A stretch of 64,000 nt of DNA from Saccharomonospora sp. CUA-673 (GCF_001942305.1 NZ_MKKE01000055.1:124001-188000), one strand, 5' to 3'. Shown: positions 29,247 to 38,188, counted from the first letter of the stretch. The notes: generated by a model from the sequence alone, not told the origin. Numbers and translations: made by a program.

Positions 29247-29306
29247 CGCGACCGGCGCGCGCCCGACCACGAACAGACATTGCAGGGGCCTGAGAGGAGA
29301 AACGAC

Positions 29307-29972
29307 ATGTCCGAGACCGCAGAGGTGATCGGCACGGAGGAGGACAGGGCCGCGGCCGGTTCGGCCGGGCCCGAGGACGAGACAGTCGCGCCGGCGGAGA
29401 CGTCGGAGGATTCCGGGGCGGAGTCCTCTGGCGAGTCGGCCGAGGCGAGCGGCAGCGCCGACTCCGCGGCGGACGGTGACGACGCCGACGGCGAGGACGA
29501 GGCGGACGGCGACGACCTGCTCGTCCAGGAGGGCGACATCGCGGGCGACTACCTCGAGCGCCTGCTGGACCTGCTCGACTACGACGGCGACATCGACCTC
29601 GACGTCGAGGCCGGGCGGGCGATCGTCAGCATCGACGGCGGCGACGATCTCGAGAAGCTCGTCGGCCCCCGCGGCAACGTGCTGGAGGCGCTGCAGGAGC
29701 TGACGCGCCTGGCCGTGCAGCAGGAAACCGGCTCGCGCAGCCGGCTGATGCTCGACATCGCGGGCTGGCGTGCGGGCCGTCGCGAGGAGCTGCGGCGGAT
29801 CGGCCGGACGGCTGCCGAGAACGTGGCGAAGACCGGTGAGAAGGAGAAGCTCCAGCCGATGAGCCCGTTCGAGCGCAAGGTCGTGCACGACGCGGTCGCC
29901 GAGGTCGACGGCGTGACGAGCGAGAGCGAGGGCGAGGAGCCCAAGCGGCGCGTCGTGGTGGTCCCCGAGTAA
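29307..29972 (+). CDS. jag: Jag/SpoIIIJ-associated KH-R3H RNA-binding protein
   Basis: 221 residues. N-terminal 75 residues are Asp/Glu/Ser/Ala rich; the KH domain centres on SIDGGDDLEKLVGPRGNVLE, and the R3H domain has SRLMLDIAGWRAGRREELRR and PFERKVVHDAV. Actinobacterial Jag lacks the long Jag-N domain seen in firmicutes. RNA-binding partner of YidC-linked processes. ATG follows GAGAGGAGAAACGAC. Ends before a strong terminator. Confidence 0.92.
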   Translation: MSETAEVIGTEEDRAAAGSAGPEDETVAPAETSEDSGAESSGESAEASGSADSAADGDDADGEDEADGDDLLVQEGDIAGDYLERLLDLLDYDGDIDLDVEAGRAIVSIDGGDDLEKLVGPRGNVLEALQELTRLAVQQETGSRSRLMLDIAGWRAGRREELRRIGRTAAENVAKTGEKEKLQPMSPFERKVVHDAVAEVDGVTSESEGEEPKRRVVVVPE

Positions 29973-29999
29973 GGAGCCGCACGGCTACACAGGATCGAC

Positions 30000-30033
30000 G
30001 AAGCGGCCCACCGGAACCCCGGTGGGCCGCTTC
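30000..30033 (+). terminator. Rho-independent terminator after jag
   Basis: 15-bp perfect stem starting GAAGCGGCCCACCGG, loop AACC, then TTTT. 27 bp after the jag stop. A near copy lies at 31634-31665. Confidence 0.9.
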
Positions 30034-30055
30034 TTTTGTGCGCGCCCGCGCCGTG

Positions 30056-30069
30056 GTTTCACGTGGAAC
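30056..30069. promoter_or_regulatory. parS-like site 1 of the origin-proximal cluster
   Basis: GTTTCACGTGGAAC, 22 bp after the jag terminator and before the end of the convergent tetR gene. Confidence 0.75.
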
Positions 30070-30082
30070 ATGCGGGGCCGAA

Positions 30083-30691
30083 CTACGGCACGACGGCCGT
30101 CATGGCGCGAGCGAGCAGTTCGTCGATCGTGGTGGCGGTGTCGTCGATGTCGGCGGCACTCCACGCGGCGAGGGCGGCGTCCGCGCAGGACAGCGCCGAG
30201 GAGATCAACGCGTGCGGACGTGGATCCGTTCGATCGTCCGGGTCGATCCCGAGCCTGCGGGAGACCTCGGGACGCAGGAGCGGGGACCAGTGTGCGTGTT
30301 TGGCGAGGTGGGTGGCGGCCAGCGACGGAGCGCTGTCCATGAGGGCCATCAGCCGGCGGGTCCGCGCTGGGTCCGCGCCGTACGTGCGGCTGAGTGCTCC
30401 GAGCGCGTACCCGAGTGACCGCCACACCGGTTCGTCGTCGGGACGTTCCCGGAGCGCCTCGAGCAGTTCCGTCCCGATGGCATCGACGTCGCCGAGCAGT
30501 GCGTCGTCCTTCGAGGCGAAGTAGCGGAAGAAGGTCGCGCGCGAGATCTCTGCTGCCGCGCAGATCTGCTCGACGGTGGCGGCGTCGTACCCGGATTCCA
30601 CACACAGGTCGAGGGCGATCTGGGAGATCTGGGCACGCATGGCCCGTCTCGCACGCTCCCGCGCCCCACCTTGCCCGCCGTGCCGCACCAT
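30083..30691 (-). CDS. TetR family transcriptional regulator
   Basis: 202 residues; helix-turn-helix IALDLCVESGYDAATVEQIC then AAEISRATFFRYFASKDDAL; the C-terminal domain is unremarkable. ATG start with no strong ribosome site. Divergent from the SDR gene 71 bp away, with a GTCTC/GAGAC dyad between. It probably represses the SDR. With the SDR it forms a module inserted between jag and rsmG and bounded by duplicated terminator-parS sequence. Confidence 0.85.
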   Translation of the reverse strand: MVRHGGQGGARERARRAMRAQISQIALDLCVESGYDAATVEQICAAAEISRATFFRYFASKDDALLGDVDAIGTELLEALRERPDDEPVWRSLGYALGALSRTYGADPARTRRLMALMDSAPSLAATHLAKHAHWSPLLRPEVSRRLGIDPDDRTDPRPHALISSALSCADAALAAWSAADIDDTATTIDELLARAMTAVVP

Positions 30692-30726
30692 GACTCGACG
30701 TTACAACATGCCGAAGATGATACTGT

Positions 30727-30742
30727 GTCTCATAACAGAGAC
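30727..30742. promoter_or_regulatory. Candidate TetR operator between tetR and SDR
   Basis: GTCTC, spacer ATAACA, GAGAC; perfect 5-bp arms in the AT-richest part of the divergent intergenic region, 21 bp before the SDR start. Confidence 0.5.
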
Positions 30743-30762
30743 GACGTATCGTTGGAGTTGGC

Positions 30763-31596
30763 ATGGGCGAGCAGAAGACCATCGTGATCACCGGCGCGAG
30801 CGACGGGATCGGAGCCGCGGCCGCCCGACGGCTCAGCCACGACGGTCAGCGGGTCGTCGTTGTCGGCCGCTCACCCGAGAGGACCTCCGCCGTGGCGCAG
30901 GAGATCGGCGCCGAGCACTTCGTCGCGGACTTCACCGAGCTCGATCAGGTCCGCTCGCTCGCCGAGGCGTTGAAGGCGGCTTGTCCCCGCATCGACGTGC
31001 TCGCCAACAATGCGGGTGGGGTCTTCGGTGACCCGACGAAGACCGTCGACGGGTTCGAGCGCACGTTCCAGATCAACCATCTGGCGCCCTTCCTGTTGAC
31101 CCGGCTACTGATGGACACGCTCGTCGACTCCCACGCGAGCGTCATCCAAACCTCGAGCACCCTGCGTCCCGCGCGGACGATCGATCTCGACGACCTCAAT
31201 CACGACAAGAACTTCAGTCCGGTCCGCGCCTACACGGCCGCGAAGCTCGAGAACGTCTTGTTCACCACGGAACTGCAGCGGCGGTTCGGCGGCAAGGGGA
31301 TCTCGGCGGCGGCCTGCTACCCCGGCAACGTCGCCACCAGTTTCGGCGCACAGTCCGAGAGCAGGCTCATGCGCTTCATCACCACCAACCCGATCTCGCG
31401 GCGTCTGATGCTCATCAGCCCGGACCGCGGTGCCGACACGCTCGTGTGGCTCTCGTCAGCGACGCCGGGTCGCGACTGGGAGCCGGGGCGGTACTTCTAC
31501 AAGCGCACGCCGACCAAGCCGGGCAACGCCCAAGCGCTCGACGCCGACCTGGCCCGGCGGTTCTGGGATCGTTCGGAGGAACTGCTCGGCCTCTGA
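30763..31596 (+). CDS. Short-chain dehydrogenase (retinol-dehydrogenase-like)
   Basis: 277 residues. Cofactor motif ITGASDGIGAAAARRL followed by VVVVGRSPERT (Arg after the second strand suggests NADPH), NNAGG, catalytic Ser in QTSSTLR and YxxxK in YTAAKLEN. Ends with the retinol-dehydrogenase-like GRYFYKRTP. Substrate unknown. TetR-regulated by position. Followed by a terminator copied from that of jag. Confidence 0.87.
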   Translation: MGEQKTIVITGASDGIGAAAARRLSHDGQRVVVVGRSPERTSAVAQEIGAEHFVADFTELDQVRSLAEALKAACPRIDVLANNAGGVFGDPTKTVDGFERTFQINHLAPFLLTRLLMDTLVDSHASVIQTSSTLRPARTIDLDDLNHDKNFSPVRAYTAAKLENVLFTTELQRRFGGKGISAAACYPGNVATSFGAQSESRLMRFITTNPISRRLMLISPDRGADTLVWLSSATPGRDWEPGRYFYKRTPTKPGNAQALDADLARRFWDRSEELLGL

Positions 31597-31633
31597 CAGG
31601 TCGGCCGGACGCCCGGCCCGACACCGAACTCCC

Positions 31634-31665
31634 GAAGCGGCCCACCGGATGCAGTGGGCCGCTTC
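31634..31665 (+). terminator. Rho-independent terminator after SDR
   Basis: GAAGCGGCCCAC and GTGGGCCGCTTC with an 8-nt loop, followed by TTC. Near copy of the jag terminator at 30000. Confidence 0.8.
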
Positions 31666-31688
31666 TTCTGCGCCCGTGGCTCGCCGTG

Positions 31689-31702
31689 GTTTCACGTGGA
31701 AC
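31689..31702. promoter_or_regulatory. parS-like site 2
   Basis: GTTTCACGTGGAAC, in the same position relative to its terminator as site 1. Confidence 0.8.
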
Positions 31703-31733
31703 GTGCCGGCTGATCGACAGGCGTCTGCGGGCC

Positions 31734-31747
31734 GTTTCACGTGGAAC
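31734..31747. promoter_or_regulatory. parS-like site 3
   Basis: GTTTCACGTGGAAC, 45 bp after site 2. Confidence 0.8.
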
Positions 31748-31812
31748 ATGCGACGGGAAGCGAGCGAGTCGCTCTCACGGGAGCCGAGGGGCGGCGGCGG
31801 GTCGGGCGCGAG

Positions 31813-31826
31813 GTTCCACGTGAAAC
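31813..31826. promoter_or_regulatory. parS-like site 4
   Basis: GTTCCACGTGAAAC in the SDR-rsmG intergenic region. Confidence 0.8.
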
Positions 31827-31861
31827 ACGGGGCCGCCGATGACAGCCCAACCGCGGGTGTC

Positions 31862-31875
31862 GTTCCCCGTGAAAC
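31862..31875. promoter_or_regulatory. Degenerate parS-like site 5
   Basis: GTTCCCCGTGAAAC; one central base differs from the others, so binding may be weak. Confidence 0.45.
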
Positions 31876-31951
31876 GGGGATCCGGCGACCCTCCCGCTTC
31901 CCTCCCCGCGCGGCCGGCCGGCCGCGCGTCGCTCGCTCTCGGCGCGTGCGC

Positions 31952-31965
31952 GTTTCACGTGAAAC
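31952..31965. promoter_or_regulatory. parS site 6 (perfect palindrome)
   Basis: GTTTCACGTGAAAC, the classical consensus. Confidence 0.88.
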
Positions 31966-31976
31966 GGTGCGTGGAC

Positions 31977-31985
31977 TTGTCCACA
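31977..31985. promoter_or_regulatory. DnaA box between parS sites
   Basis: TTGTCCACA, an exact match; a second one-mismatch copy on the other strand (CGTGGACAA) is at 32020-32028. Both lie in the rsmG upstream region. Confidence 0.6.
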
Positions 31986-32040
31986 TCTTCGGTCTGTCTA
32001 CGCGGTGCGGCGCCGAGTTCGTGGACAATCGAAGCGGGCC

Positions 32041-32054
32041 GTTTCACGTGAAAC
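32041..32054. promoter_or_regulatory. parS site 7 (perfect palindrome)
   Basis: GTTTCACGTGAAAC, 33 bp before the rsmG start. Confidence 0.88.
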
Positions 32055-32087
32055 TGCGAGCCCGTGACACCGGTGAGGAGATGAGTA

Positions 32088-32795
32088 GTGGGTCTGGACG
32101 GACTCGAGTCCACCACCCCGGCGGCGGCGATCGCCGTGTTCGGAGATCACGTCGACCGCGCGGAGCGGTTCGTGGCGATGCTGCGGGAGGACGGTGTCCG
32201 GCGCGGGCTGATCGGACCCCGGGAACTGGACCGCCTGTGGGACCGGCACGTCCTCAACTCGGCAGTTCTGGGTGAAGAGGTTCCACGTGAAACATCGGTC
32301 GTCGATGTGGGGTCCGGAGCGGGCCTTCCTGGAGTACCGTTGGCGATCAGTCGCCCCGACCTCGATATCGTTCTCCTCGAACCCATGGCACGTCGCGTGG
32401 AGTGGCTCGAGGAAGTCGTGGAGGAGCTCGATCTCGACGGTGTCACCGTTGTCCGGGGGCGTGCGGAGGAGAAGTCCGTACGCAAGCAACTCGAACCCGC
32501 GGACGTGGTGACGGCACGTGCCGTCGCTCCCCTGGCCCGCCTCGCCGGCTGGTGCCTGCCGTTGGTGCACGAGTCCGGGACCTTGGTGGCACTCAAGGGA
32601 GCCAGCGCGGCCGAGGAGATCGAACGCGACCGCGCGGCGGTCGCGAAAGTCGGAGGCGGCGAGCCACGCATCGCGCAGTGCGGCGCGGACATCCTCGACA
32701 TCCCCACGACGGTCGTCGTGGTCGAGCGGGTGGCGCGACAGAAATCGGGTTCGCAGCGGAAGCGGTCGACGAAGAAGGGTCAACGGAGCGCATGA
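32088..32795 (+). CDS. rsmG: 16S rRNA (guanine-N7) methyltransferase RsmG
   Basis: 235 residues. SAM-binding motif VVDVGSGAGLPGVPLA (~90-105), preceded by LWDRHVLNS and followed by EPMARRVEWLEEV and TARAVAPLARLAGW, all GidB hallmarks. Methylates G527 (E. coli numbering) of 16S rRNA; loss gives low-level streptomycin resistance in actinobacteria. GTG start after GAGGAGATGAGTA. A parS site (32280-32293) lies inside the coding region. Confidence 0.95.
   Translation: MGLDGLESTTPAAAIAVFGDHVDRAERFVAMLREDGVRRGLIGPRELDRLWDRHVLNSAVLGEEVPRETSVVDVGSGAGLPGVPLAISRPDLDIVLLEPMARRVEWLEEVVEELDLDGVTVVRGRAEEKSVRKQLEPADVVTARAVAPLARLAGWCLPLVHESGTLVALKGASAAEEIERDRAAVAKVGGGEPRIAQCGADILDIPTTVVVVERVARQKSGSQRKRSTKKGQRSA
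32280..32293. promoter_or_regulatory. parS-like site 8, inside rsmG
   Basis: GTTCCACGTGAAAC spanning codons for the VPRET segment just before the SAM motif. Confidence 0.82.
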
Positions 32796-32817
32796 CGAGC
32801 AGGACTGAGCAAGGCAT

Positions 32818-32831
32818 GTTCCACGTGAAAC
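32818..32831. promoter_or_regulatory. parS-like site 9, between rsmG and parA
   Basis: GTTCCACGTGAAAC, 41 bp before the parA start. Confidence 0.85.
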
Positions 32832-32871
32832 AGAGCGGGCACGGGCGCGCTTCTGAGAAGGGAGAGGCTCG

Positions 32872-33771
32872 GTGACGACACCAGCTGACCAGACCCAGAC
32901 CGGCGGCTCCACCCCGATCGGTGAGGAAGCGCTGCGTGCCGCACGCGTGCTGCACCCCGACGACAACTTCATGCCCCGCCCCAGTAAGCGCCGCATCCTC
33001 ACCGTCGCCAACCAGAAGGGCGGCGTCGGCAAGACGACGAGCACGGTGAACCTCGCGGCCGGCCTCGCGCTGCACGGCGTGAAGACCCTCGTGATCGACC
33101 TCGACCCGCAGGGGAACGCGAGCACCGCGGTCGACGTGGACCACCGCTCCGGCACGCCGTCGGTGTACGAGATGCTCATCGGCGAGGTCTCGGTCGTCGA
33201 TGCGGCGCAGGTGAGCTCGCAGAGCGAGAACCTGCTGTGCGTGCCCGCAACGATCGACCTCGCCGGTGCCGAGATCGAACTCGTCTCGATGCAGTCCCGG
33301 GAGTCGCGGCTCAAGGAGGCGCTGTCGGAGGAGGTGCTCGAGCAGCTCGACGTCGACTACGTCTTCATCGACTGCCCGCCCTCGCTCGGCCTGCTCACGG
33401 TGAACGCGCTCGTGGCCGCGCACGAGGTGCTGATCCCGATCCAGTGCGAGTACTACGCGCTCGAAGGGCTCGGCCAGCTGCTGAGCAACATCGAGCTCGT
33501 GCAGAAGCACCTGAACCGCACGCTGTCGGTGTCGACCATTCTGCTGACGATGTACGACGGCCGGACCAAGCTGGCCGATCAGGTCACGCAGGAGGTGCAG
33601 AATCACTTCGGGGAGGTCGTCCTGAAGACGATCATCCCGCGCAGTGTGAAGGTCTCGGAGGCCCCGGGATACGGCCAGACGGTCCTGGCCTTCGATCCCG
33701 GTTCACGTGGCGCCATGAGCTACCTGGACGCCGCTCGCGAACTCGCCGAACGTGGCGTGGAGGGGAAGTAG
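32872..33771 (+). CDS. parA: Chromosome partitioning ATPase ParA
   Basis: 299 residues. Deviant Walker A QKGGVGKTTSTVNLAAGL (residues 48-65), the switch IDLDPQGNASTA, and FIDCPPSLGLLTVNAL. Ends KVSEAPGYGQTVLAFDPGSR, the chromosomal ParA tail. Its first ~35 residues (ADQTQTGGSTPIGEEALRAA) are an actinobacterial extension. Moves ParB-parS complexes. GTG start behind GAAGGGAGAGGCTCG; parB begins 3 bp after the stop. Confidence 0.97.
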   Translation: MTTPADQTQTGGSTPIGEEALRAARVLHPDDNFMPRPSKRRILTVANQKGGVGKTTSTVNLAAGLALHGVKTLVIDLDPQGNASTAVDVDHRSGTPSVYEMLIGEVSVVDAAQVSSQSENLLCVPATIDLAGAEIELVSMQSRESRLKEALSEEVLEQLDVDYVFIDCPPSLGLLTVNALVAAHEVLIPIQCEYYALEGLGQLLSNIELVQKHLNRTLSVSTILLTMYDGRTKLADQVTQEVQNHFGEVVLKTIIPRSVKVSEAPGYGQTVLAFDPGSRGAMSYLDAARELAERGVEGK

Positions 33772-33774
33772 GAC

Positions 33775-34818
33775 ATGACCGAACGCAGAGGCGGCCTCGG
33801 CCGCGGCCTGGCAGCGCTGATCCCGACGGGACCGGTCGAGGAGGAGGGCAGCAACGGCAACGCGAGCAACGCGACCGTCGCCGAGGCGCCCTCCGTGCCG
33901 ATCCCCGATGTCACAGCGGTCACGTCGAAGGGTGCCGACGACAGTGGATGGTTCGCCGCCAACGGCGCCATCGACGGCACCCCCACGGTCAGCGGTCAGG
34001 TCGCCGGCGCGGTCTATCGCGAGGTTCCGATCGAGTCGATCGAGCGGAACCCCAAGCAGCCACGCCAGGTCTTCGACGAGGAAGCCCTGGCCGAGCTGGA
34101 GCACTCGATCCGCGAGTTCGGCCTCATGCAGCCGATCGTCGTGCGCGTGCTCGCCGACGACAAGCTCGAACTCGTCATGGGCGAGCGCCGGCTGCGCGCC
34201 TCGCAGCGGGCCGGTCTCGAGCACATCCCGGCGATCGTGCGGCAGACGACCGACGACGCGATGCTGCGGGATGCGCTCCTGGAGAACATTCACCGCGTGC
34301 AGCTGAACCCGCTCGAGGAGGCAGCGGCGTATCAGCAGCTGCTCGAGGAGTTCGACGTGACGCACGACGAGCTCGCCTCGCGGATCGGGCGCAGCCGTCC
34401 GGTCATCACCAACACGATCCGCCTGCTCCGTCTCCCCCTGCCCGTGCAGCGGCGCGTCGCGGCGGGCGTGCTGTCGGCGGGTCACGCGCGGGCGTTGTTG
34501 TCGCTCGAGGACGCCGACGCGCAGGAGGAGCTGGCCGGTCGGATCGTGTCCGAGGGGTTGTCGGTCCGCGCGACCGAGGAGGCGGTGACCCTCCACAAGA
34601 ACGGTCCGAAGAAGAAGGAGCGCAAGCAGGCCCGTAAGCCGATGGAGGCCCCCGGCCTCCAGGAGTTGGCGACGCGGTTGTCGGACAGCTTCGACACCAA
34701 GGTGAAGGTCGACCTCGGCCGCCGGAAGGGCCGGATCGTCGTGGAGTTCGGGTCGGTGGACGACCTCGAGCGCATCGTCGGCCTGATGGATCCGAAAAAG
34801 GGCAAACCGGACACGTAA
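33775..34818 (+). CDS. parB: Chromosome partitioning CTPase/DNA-binding protein ParB
   Basis: 347 residues. N-terminal RRGGLGRGLAALIP is the ParA-stimulating peptide; the ParB/CTPase box is ERNPKQPRQVFDEEALAELE then GERRLRASQRAGL; helix-turn-helix in DELASRIGRSRPVITNTIRL; C-terminal dimerisation region ends KGRIVVEFGSVDDLERIVGL. Binds the parS sites scattered around. Coupled to parA; followed by a bidirectional terminator. Confidence 0.97.
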   Translation: MTERRGGLGRGLAALIPTGPVEEEGSNGNASNATVAEAPSVPIPDVTAVTSKGADDSGWFAANGAIDGTPTVSGQVAGAVYREVPIESIERNPKQPRQVFDEEALAELEHSIREFGLMQPIVVRVLADDKLELVMGERRLRASQRAGLEHIPAIVRQTTDDAMLRDALLENIHRVQLNPLEEAAAYQQLLEEFDVTHDELASRIGRSRPVITNTIRLLRLPLPVQRRVAAGVLSAGHARALLSLEDADAQEELAGRIVSEGLSVRATEEAVTLHKNGPKKKERKQARKPMEAPGLQELATRLSDSFDTKVKVDLGRRKGRIVVEFGSVDDLERIVGLMDPKKGKPDT

Positions 34819-34899
34819 CGGAACGTCCCGTCACACCGGGTCATTCCGTCACGGTGACGATTACCCGTGGTGATCCAGCGTCGCGGAGTGTAGGCAGAG

Positions 34900-34938
34900 A
34901 AAAGGCCGCCCGAGCGAACCTCGCTCGGGCGGCCTTTT
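34900..34938. terminator. Bidirectional terminator between parB and the Ddl-like gene
   Basis: Perfect 18-bp stem, left arm AAAAGGCCGCCCGAGCGA, 3-nt loop, with flanking A and T runs on both strands. Confidence 0.92.
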
Positions 34939-34951
34939 CTCGTGTCCGGGG

Positions 34952-35913
34952 TCAGTCGGCCCGGGCGGTGGCGCGTTCGACGAGCTCGCCGAACACCGCG
35001 CCGAGCGAGGTGCCGGCGGCCTCGAGCGCCATCGGCACCGTCGAGGTCTCGGTGAGTCCGGGCGAGCAGTTCACCTCGAGGAAGTGGACGCTCCCGTCGG
35101 CGGCGACGATCGCGTCGGTGCGGGAGATGTCGCGCAGGCCGAGCAGTCGGTGTGCGCCGACGGCCAGCTCCCCCACCGCCTTCTCGGCGTCGGCCTCGAG
35201 CCGGGCGGGCGTGAAGAAGTCGGTCAGCCCGGCGGTGTAGCGCGCCGTGTAGTCGTAGATCCCGCTCTCCGGCACGATCTCCACCGCAGGCAGGGCGCGG
35301 GGCCCGTCGGCACCCTCGACGACCGTGACGGCCACCTCGGTGCCCTCGATGTACTGCTCCGCGAGGACGGTGTCGCCGTAGGCGAAGCAGCCGACCATCG
35401 CGGCGGGCAGATCGGCGGCGTCGCGGACGACCTGCGCGCCGAGCGCCGAGCCGCCCTGGTCGGGCTTGAGGATCAGCGGCAGCCCGAGGCGTTCGACCAT
35501 CGCGTCGAGCACCGTCTGCGCGCCCAGCTCGCGGAACGTGCTGTGCGGCAACACGATCCAGTCCGGCGTGCCGAACTCGCGCCGGCGACGAGCGCCTTGG
35601 CGATCGGCTTGTCCCATGCGCGTCGGCAGCCCTGCGAGTGCGTGCCGACGAACGGGATGGAGAACATCTCGAGCACGGTCTGCACCGAGCCGTTCTCGCC
35701 CTCCCCGCCGTGCAGCGCGACGACGGCCGCGTCGGGGCGTTCGTCGCGCAACCGGGCGATGAGGCCGGCGTCGGTGTCCCACTCCTGCACCGTCAGACCC
35801 GCGTCGCGCAGTGCGACCGACAGGCGCCTGCCGGAGCGCAACGAGACGTCCCGTTCGTGGGACAGTCCGCCCGCGAGGACGGCGACAGTGCGTTCGGCCT
35901 TACCTTCGGCCAC
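34952..35913 (-). CDS. D-alanine-D-alanine ligase-like ATP-grasp protein (frame break near 35580)
   Basis: About 320 residues after one repair. N-terminal VAVLAGGLSHERDVSLRSGR and VALHGGEGENGSVQ; ATP-grasp LILKPDQGGSALGAQVV; metal site HFLEVNCSPGLTETSTVPMA. The family joins two D-alanines for peptidoglycan. Members at this locus (after parB) are a second Ddl type whose role in wall synthesis is less certain. Break at GGCGCGAGTTC: adding one base joins ALVAGA to EFGTPDWIVLPH. GTG start at 35913. Confidence 0.88.
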
Positions 35914-35973
35914 CCGAAACTCCTTGGGACTGCGAGAGAAAACTGGAGACGTCGGCCCGCGGGCGACGTCGGA

Positions 35974-37305
35974 TCAGGCCGTGTCGGGGCCCGGCGTCTG
36001 CGGGCCGGACACGCGCGCGTGGTCACGCTACCGAACGTCCGCATCAAGTCCATTTCGGACTCGAGTACGCCGGCGAGTCGGCGCACACCCTCGCGGATCC
36101 GTTCGGGTGTCGGGTAGCAGTACGACAGGCGCATCTGCCTGCTGCCCAGGCCGTCGGCGTAGAACCCGGTGCCGGAGGCGTAGGCGACGCGGGCGGTGAC
36201 GGCGCGGGCCAGCATCGCCTTCGCGTCGACGCCCTCGGGCACGGTGAGCCACACGTAGAACCCGCCGTCGGGGTGGGTCCAGCTGCAGCCGGCGGGCATG
36301 TACTGCTCGAGCGCGCCGATCATGGCGTCGCGGCGTTCGCGGTAGTTCTCGCGGAAGGTCTTGATCTGCCCCTTCCAGTCGTGCGTGGCGAGGTACTTCG
36401 ACACGACGAGCTGGTTGAGCGTCGGCGGGCACAGCGTGGCCGATTCGGAGGCCAGGACGAGCTTCTCGCGCACGGCGTGCGGGGCGAGCACCCAGCCGAC
36501 ACGCAGACCGGAGGCGAACGTCTTGGAGAACGAGCCGAGGTACACGACGTTGTCGGGGTCCATCGACCGCAGCGCCGGGTAGGTCTGGCCGTCGAAGGCG
36601 AGCAGGCCGTACGGGTTGTCCTCGAGGACGAGCACGTCGTACTGCCGGCAGATCTCGAGGATCTCCGCGCGGCGGTCGACGGCGAGCGTCACGCCGGCCG
36701 GGTTGTGGAAGTTCGGGATCGTGTAGAGGAACTTGACCCGCTTGCCGGCCTTCTCGCACTCGGCGAGGGCGGCGCGCAGGTTGTCGGGCACGAGGCCGTC
36801 GTCGTCCATGGCGACGTGCACGACCTCGGCCTGGTAGGCGGCGAACGAGCCGAGCGCGCCGACGTACGACGGTCCCTCGGCGAGCACGACGTCGCCCGGG
36901 TCGCAGAACAGCCGCGTGACCATGTCCAGCGCCATCTGCGAGCGACGGTGACGACGACGTCGTCGGGGTGGCCGGTGATGCCCTCCATCGCCATGACGTC
37001 GCAGATCTGCTCGCGCAGCTCGGCACGCCGTGCGCGGAGCCGTACTGCAGCGCCGTGAGCCCCTCCTCGGCGACCAGTTCGCCCATCTGCTGCGACAGGG
37101 AGTCGAGCGGCAGCGCCGTGAGGTTGGGCATTCCGCCGGCGAGCGAGACCACCTCGGGCCTGCTGGCCACGGCGAAGAGCGCACGGATCTCCGAGGCCGT
37201 CATCCCGGCGGTCCGGGCCGCGTACCGGTCGACGTGCGGGTCGAGGTTCGTGCGGCTCCCCGGTTCGGTGCCGGGTCTGTGCTCTGGGAGCTGGTCTTCG
37301 CTCAT
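35974..37305 (-). CDS. PLP-dependent aminotransferase, fold type I (three frame breaks)
   Basis: About 444 residues after three repairs. Class I/II aminotransferase of the LysN/2-aminoadipate type: ASRPEVVSLAGGMPN, TIPNFHNPAGVTLAVDRRAE, LVLEDNPYGLLAFD, PLP lysine in YLGSFSKTFASGLRVGW, DGGFYVWLTVPE. Breaks at ~37026 (needs a G before GAGCTGCGC), ~36942 (GTCGCTCG, needs a G; restores VTVGSQMALD) and ~36018 (restores TTRAVSGPQTPGPDTA and a stop at 35974). Substrate not evident. Sits between the Ddl-like ligase and the acetyltransferase, as in related genomes. Confidence 0.87.
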
Positions 37306-37501
37306 GAGATACTTCCGTCTGCTTCGAGGAAAGCGTTCGGCGGCTGGACAACTACCGGCAGGCAGTTATCCGAGTGTAACGGGCACCCCGGTGCCCCTCC
37401 CGCCGTTGGCGCGCTTCTCACATCGGCATATGCTTGCCGGTGTTACCGGTTGCCGGTTCGAGGATGCTCGCCGGCGCGCCGCACTCAGCCTGGGAGGTTC
37501 G

Positions 37502-38167
37502 GTGTCACGTCAGATCGTGGGCGTCACGCTGGACAACCTGGAGGAGTTGCCGCTGCACTGCCGGCGTTGCGTGTTCTGGGAGCTGGCGCCGCATCTGCGG
37601 GAGCAGGCCGAGGAGTACGGCGAGACCGAGGTCGAGAAGGAGGCCTGGGTCTCGGGTGTGCTGCTCGAATGGGGTTCGTGCGGGCGCATCGTCTACAGCG
37701 GCAAGGTGCCGGTGGGGTTCGCGTTGTACGCCCCGCCCAGCGCCGTCCCCCGCGCGGACGCGTTCCCGACGTCGCCGGCCAGTCCGGATGCCGTGTTGCT
37801 GACGGCGTTCCACGTCGTGCCGGAGTTCCGCGGCGGCGGGCTCGGGCGGATGCTCGTGCAGGCGGTGGCGAAGGACCTCACGCGGCGCGGGGTGAAGGCG
37901 ATCGAGGCGTTCGGCGACGCCGAGCCCGGCACCGCCGACAACGACACCGACGGCACCGGTCGGGGCGAGGAGCATGCGTGCGTCGTGCCCGCGCCGTTCC
38001 TACAGGGTGTGGGGTTCAAGACGGTCCGCCCGCATCCGCGGTGGCCGCGGCTGCGTCTGGAGCTGCGTTCGTCGATCACGTGGAAGGAAGACGTCGAGGC
38101 GGCGCTGGAGAAGCTGCTCGGCGAGGTCACGATGACCACCGCGACGTCGTCCAGCACCCGCGTCTGA
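37502..38167 (+). CDS. GNAT family N-acetyltransferase
   Basis: 221 residues. Acetyl-CoA motif A is HVVPEFRGGGLGRMLVQAVA (R/Q-x-x-G-x-G form), after an N-terminal CRRCVFWELAPH with two close cysteines. Equivalent in position to mycobacterial Rv3916c. GTG at 37502 follows TGGGAGGTTCG; longer upstream frames have no ribosome site. Acceptor unknown. Confidence 0.85.
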   Translation: MSRQIVGVTLDNLEELPLHCRRCVFWELAPHLREQAEEYGETEVEKEAWVSGVLLEWGSCGRIVYSGKVPVGFALYAPPSAVPRADAFPTSPASPDAVLLTAFHVVPEFRGGGLGRMLVQAVAKDLTRRGVKAIEAFGDAEPGTADNDTDGTGRGEEHACVVPAPFLQGVGFKTVRPHPRWPRLRLELRSSITWKEDVEAALEKLLGEVTMTTATSSSTRV

Positions 38168-38188
38168 TCCGGGATGTTCTAGACAGAG

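Noticed and set aside
33699..33712. parS-like GGTTCACGTGGCGC in parA
   Set aside because: Right half does not match the consensus; only the CACGTG core is shared.
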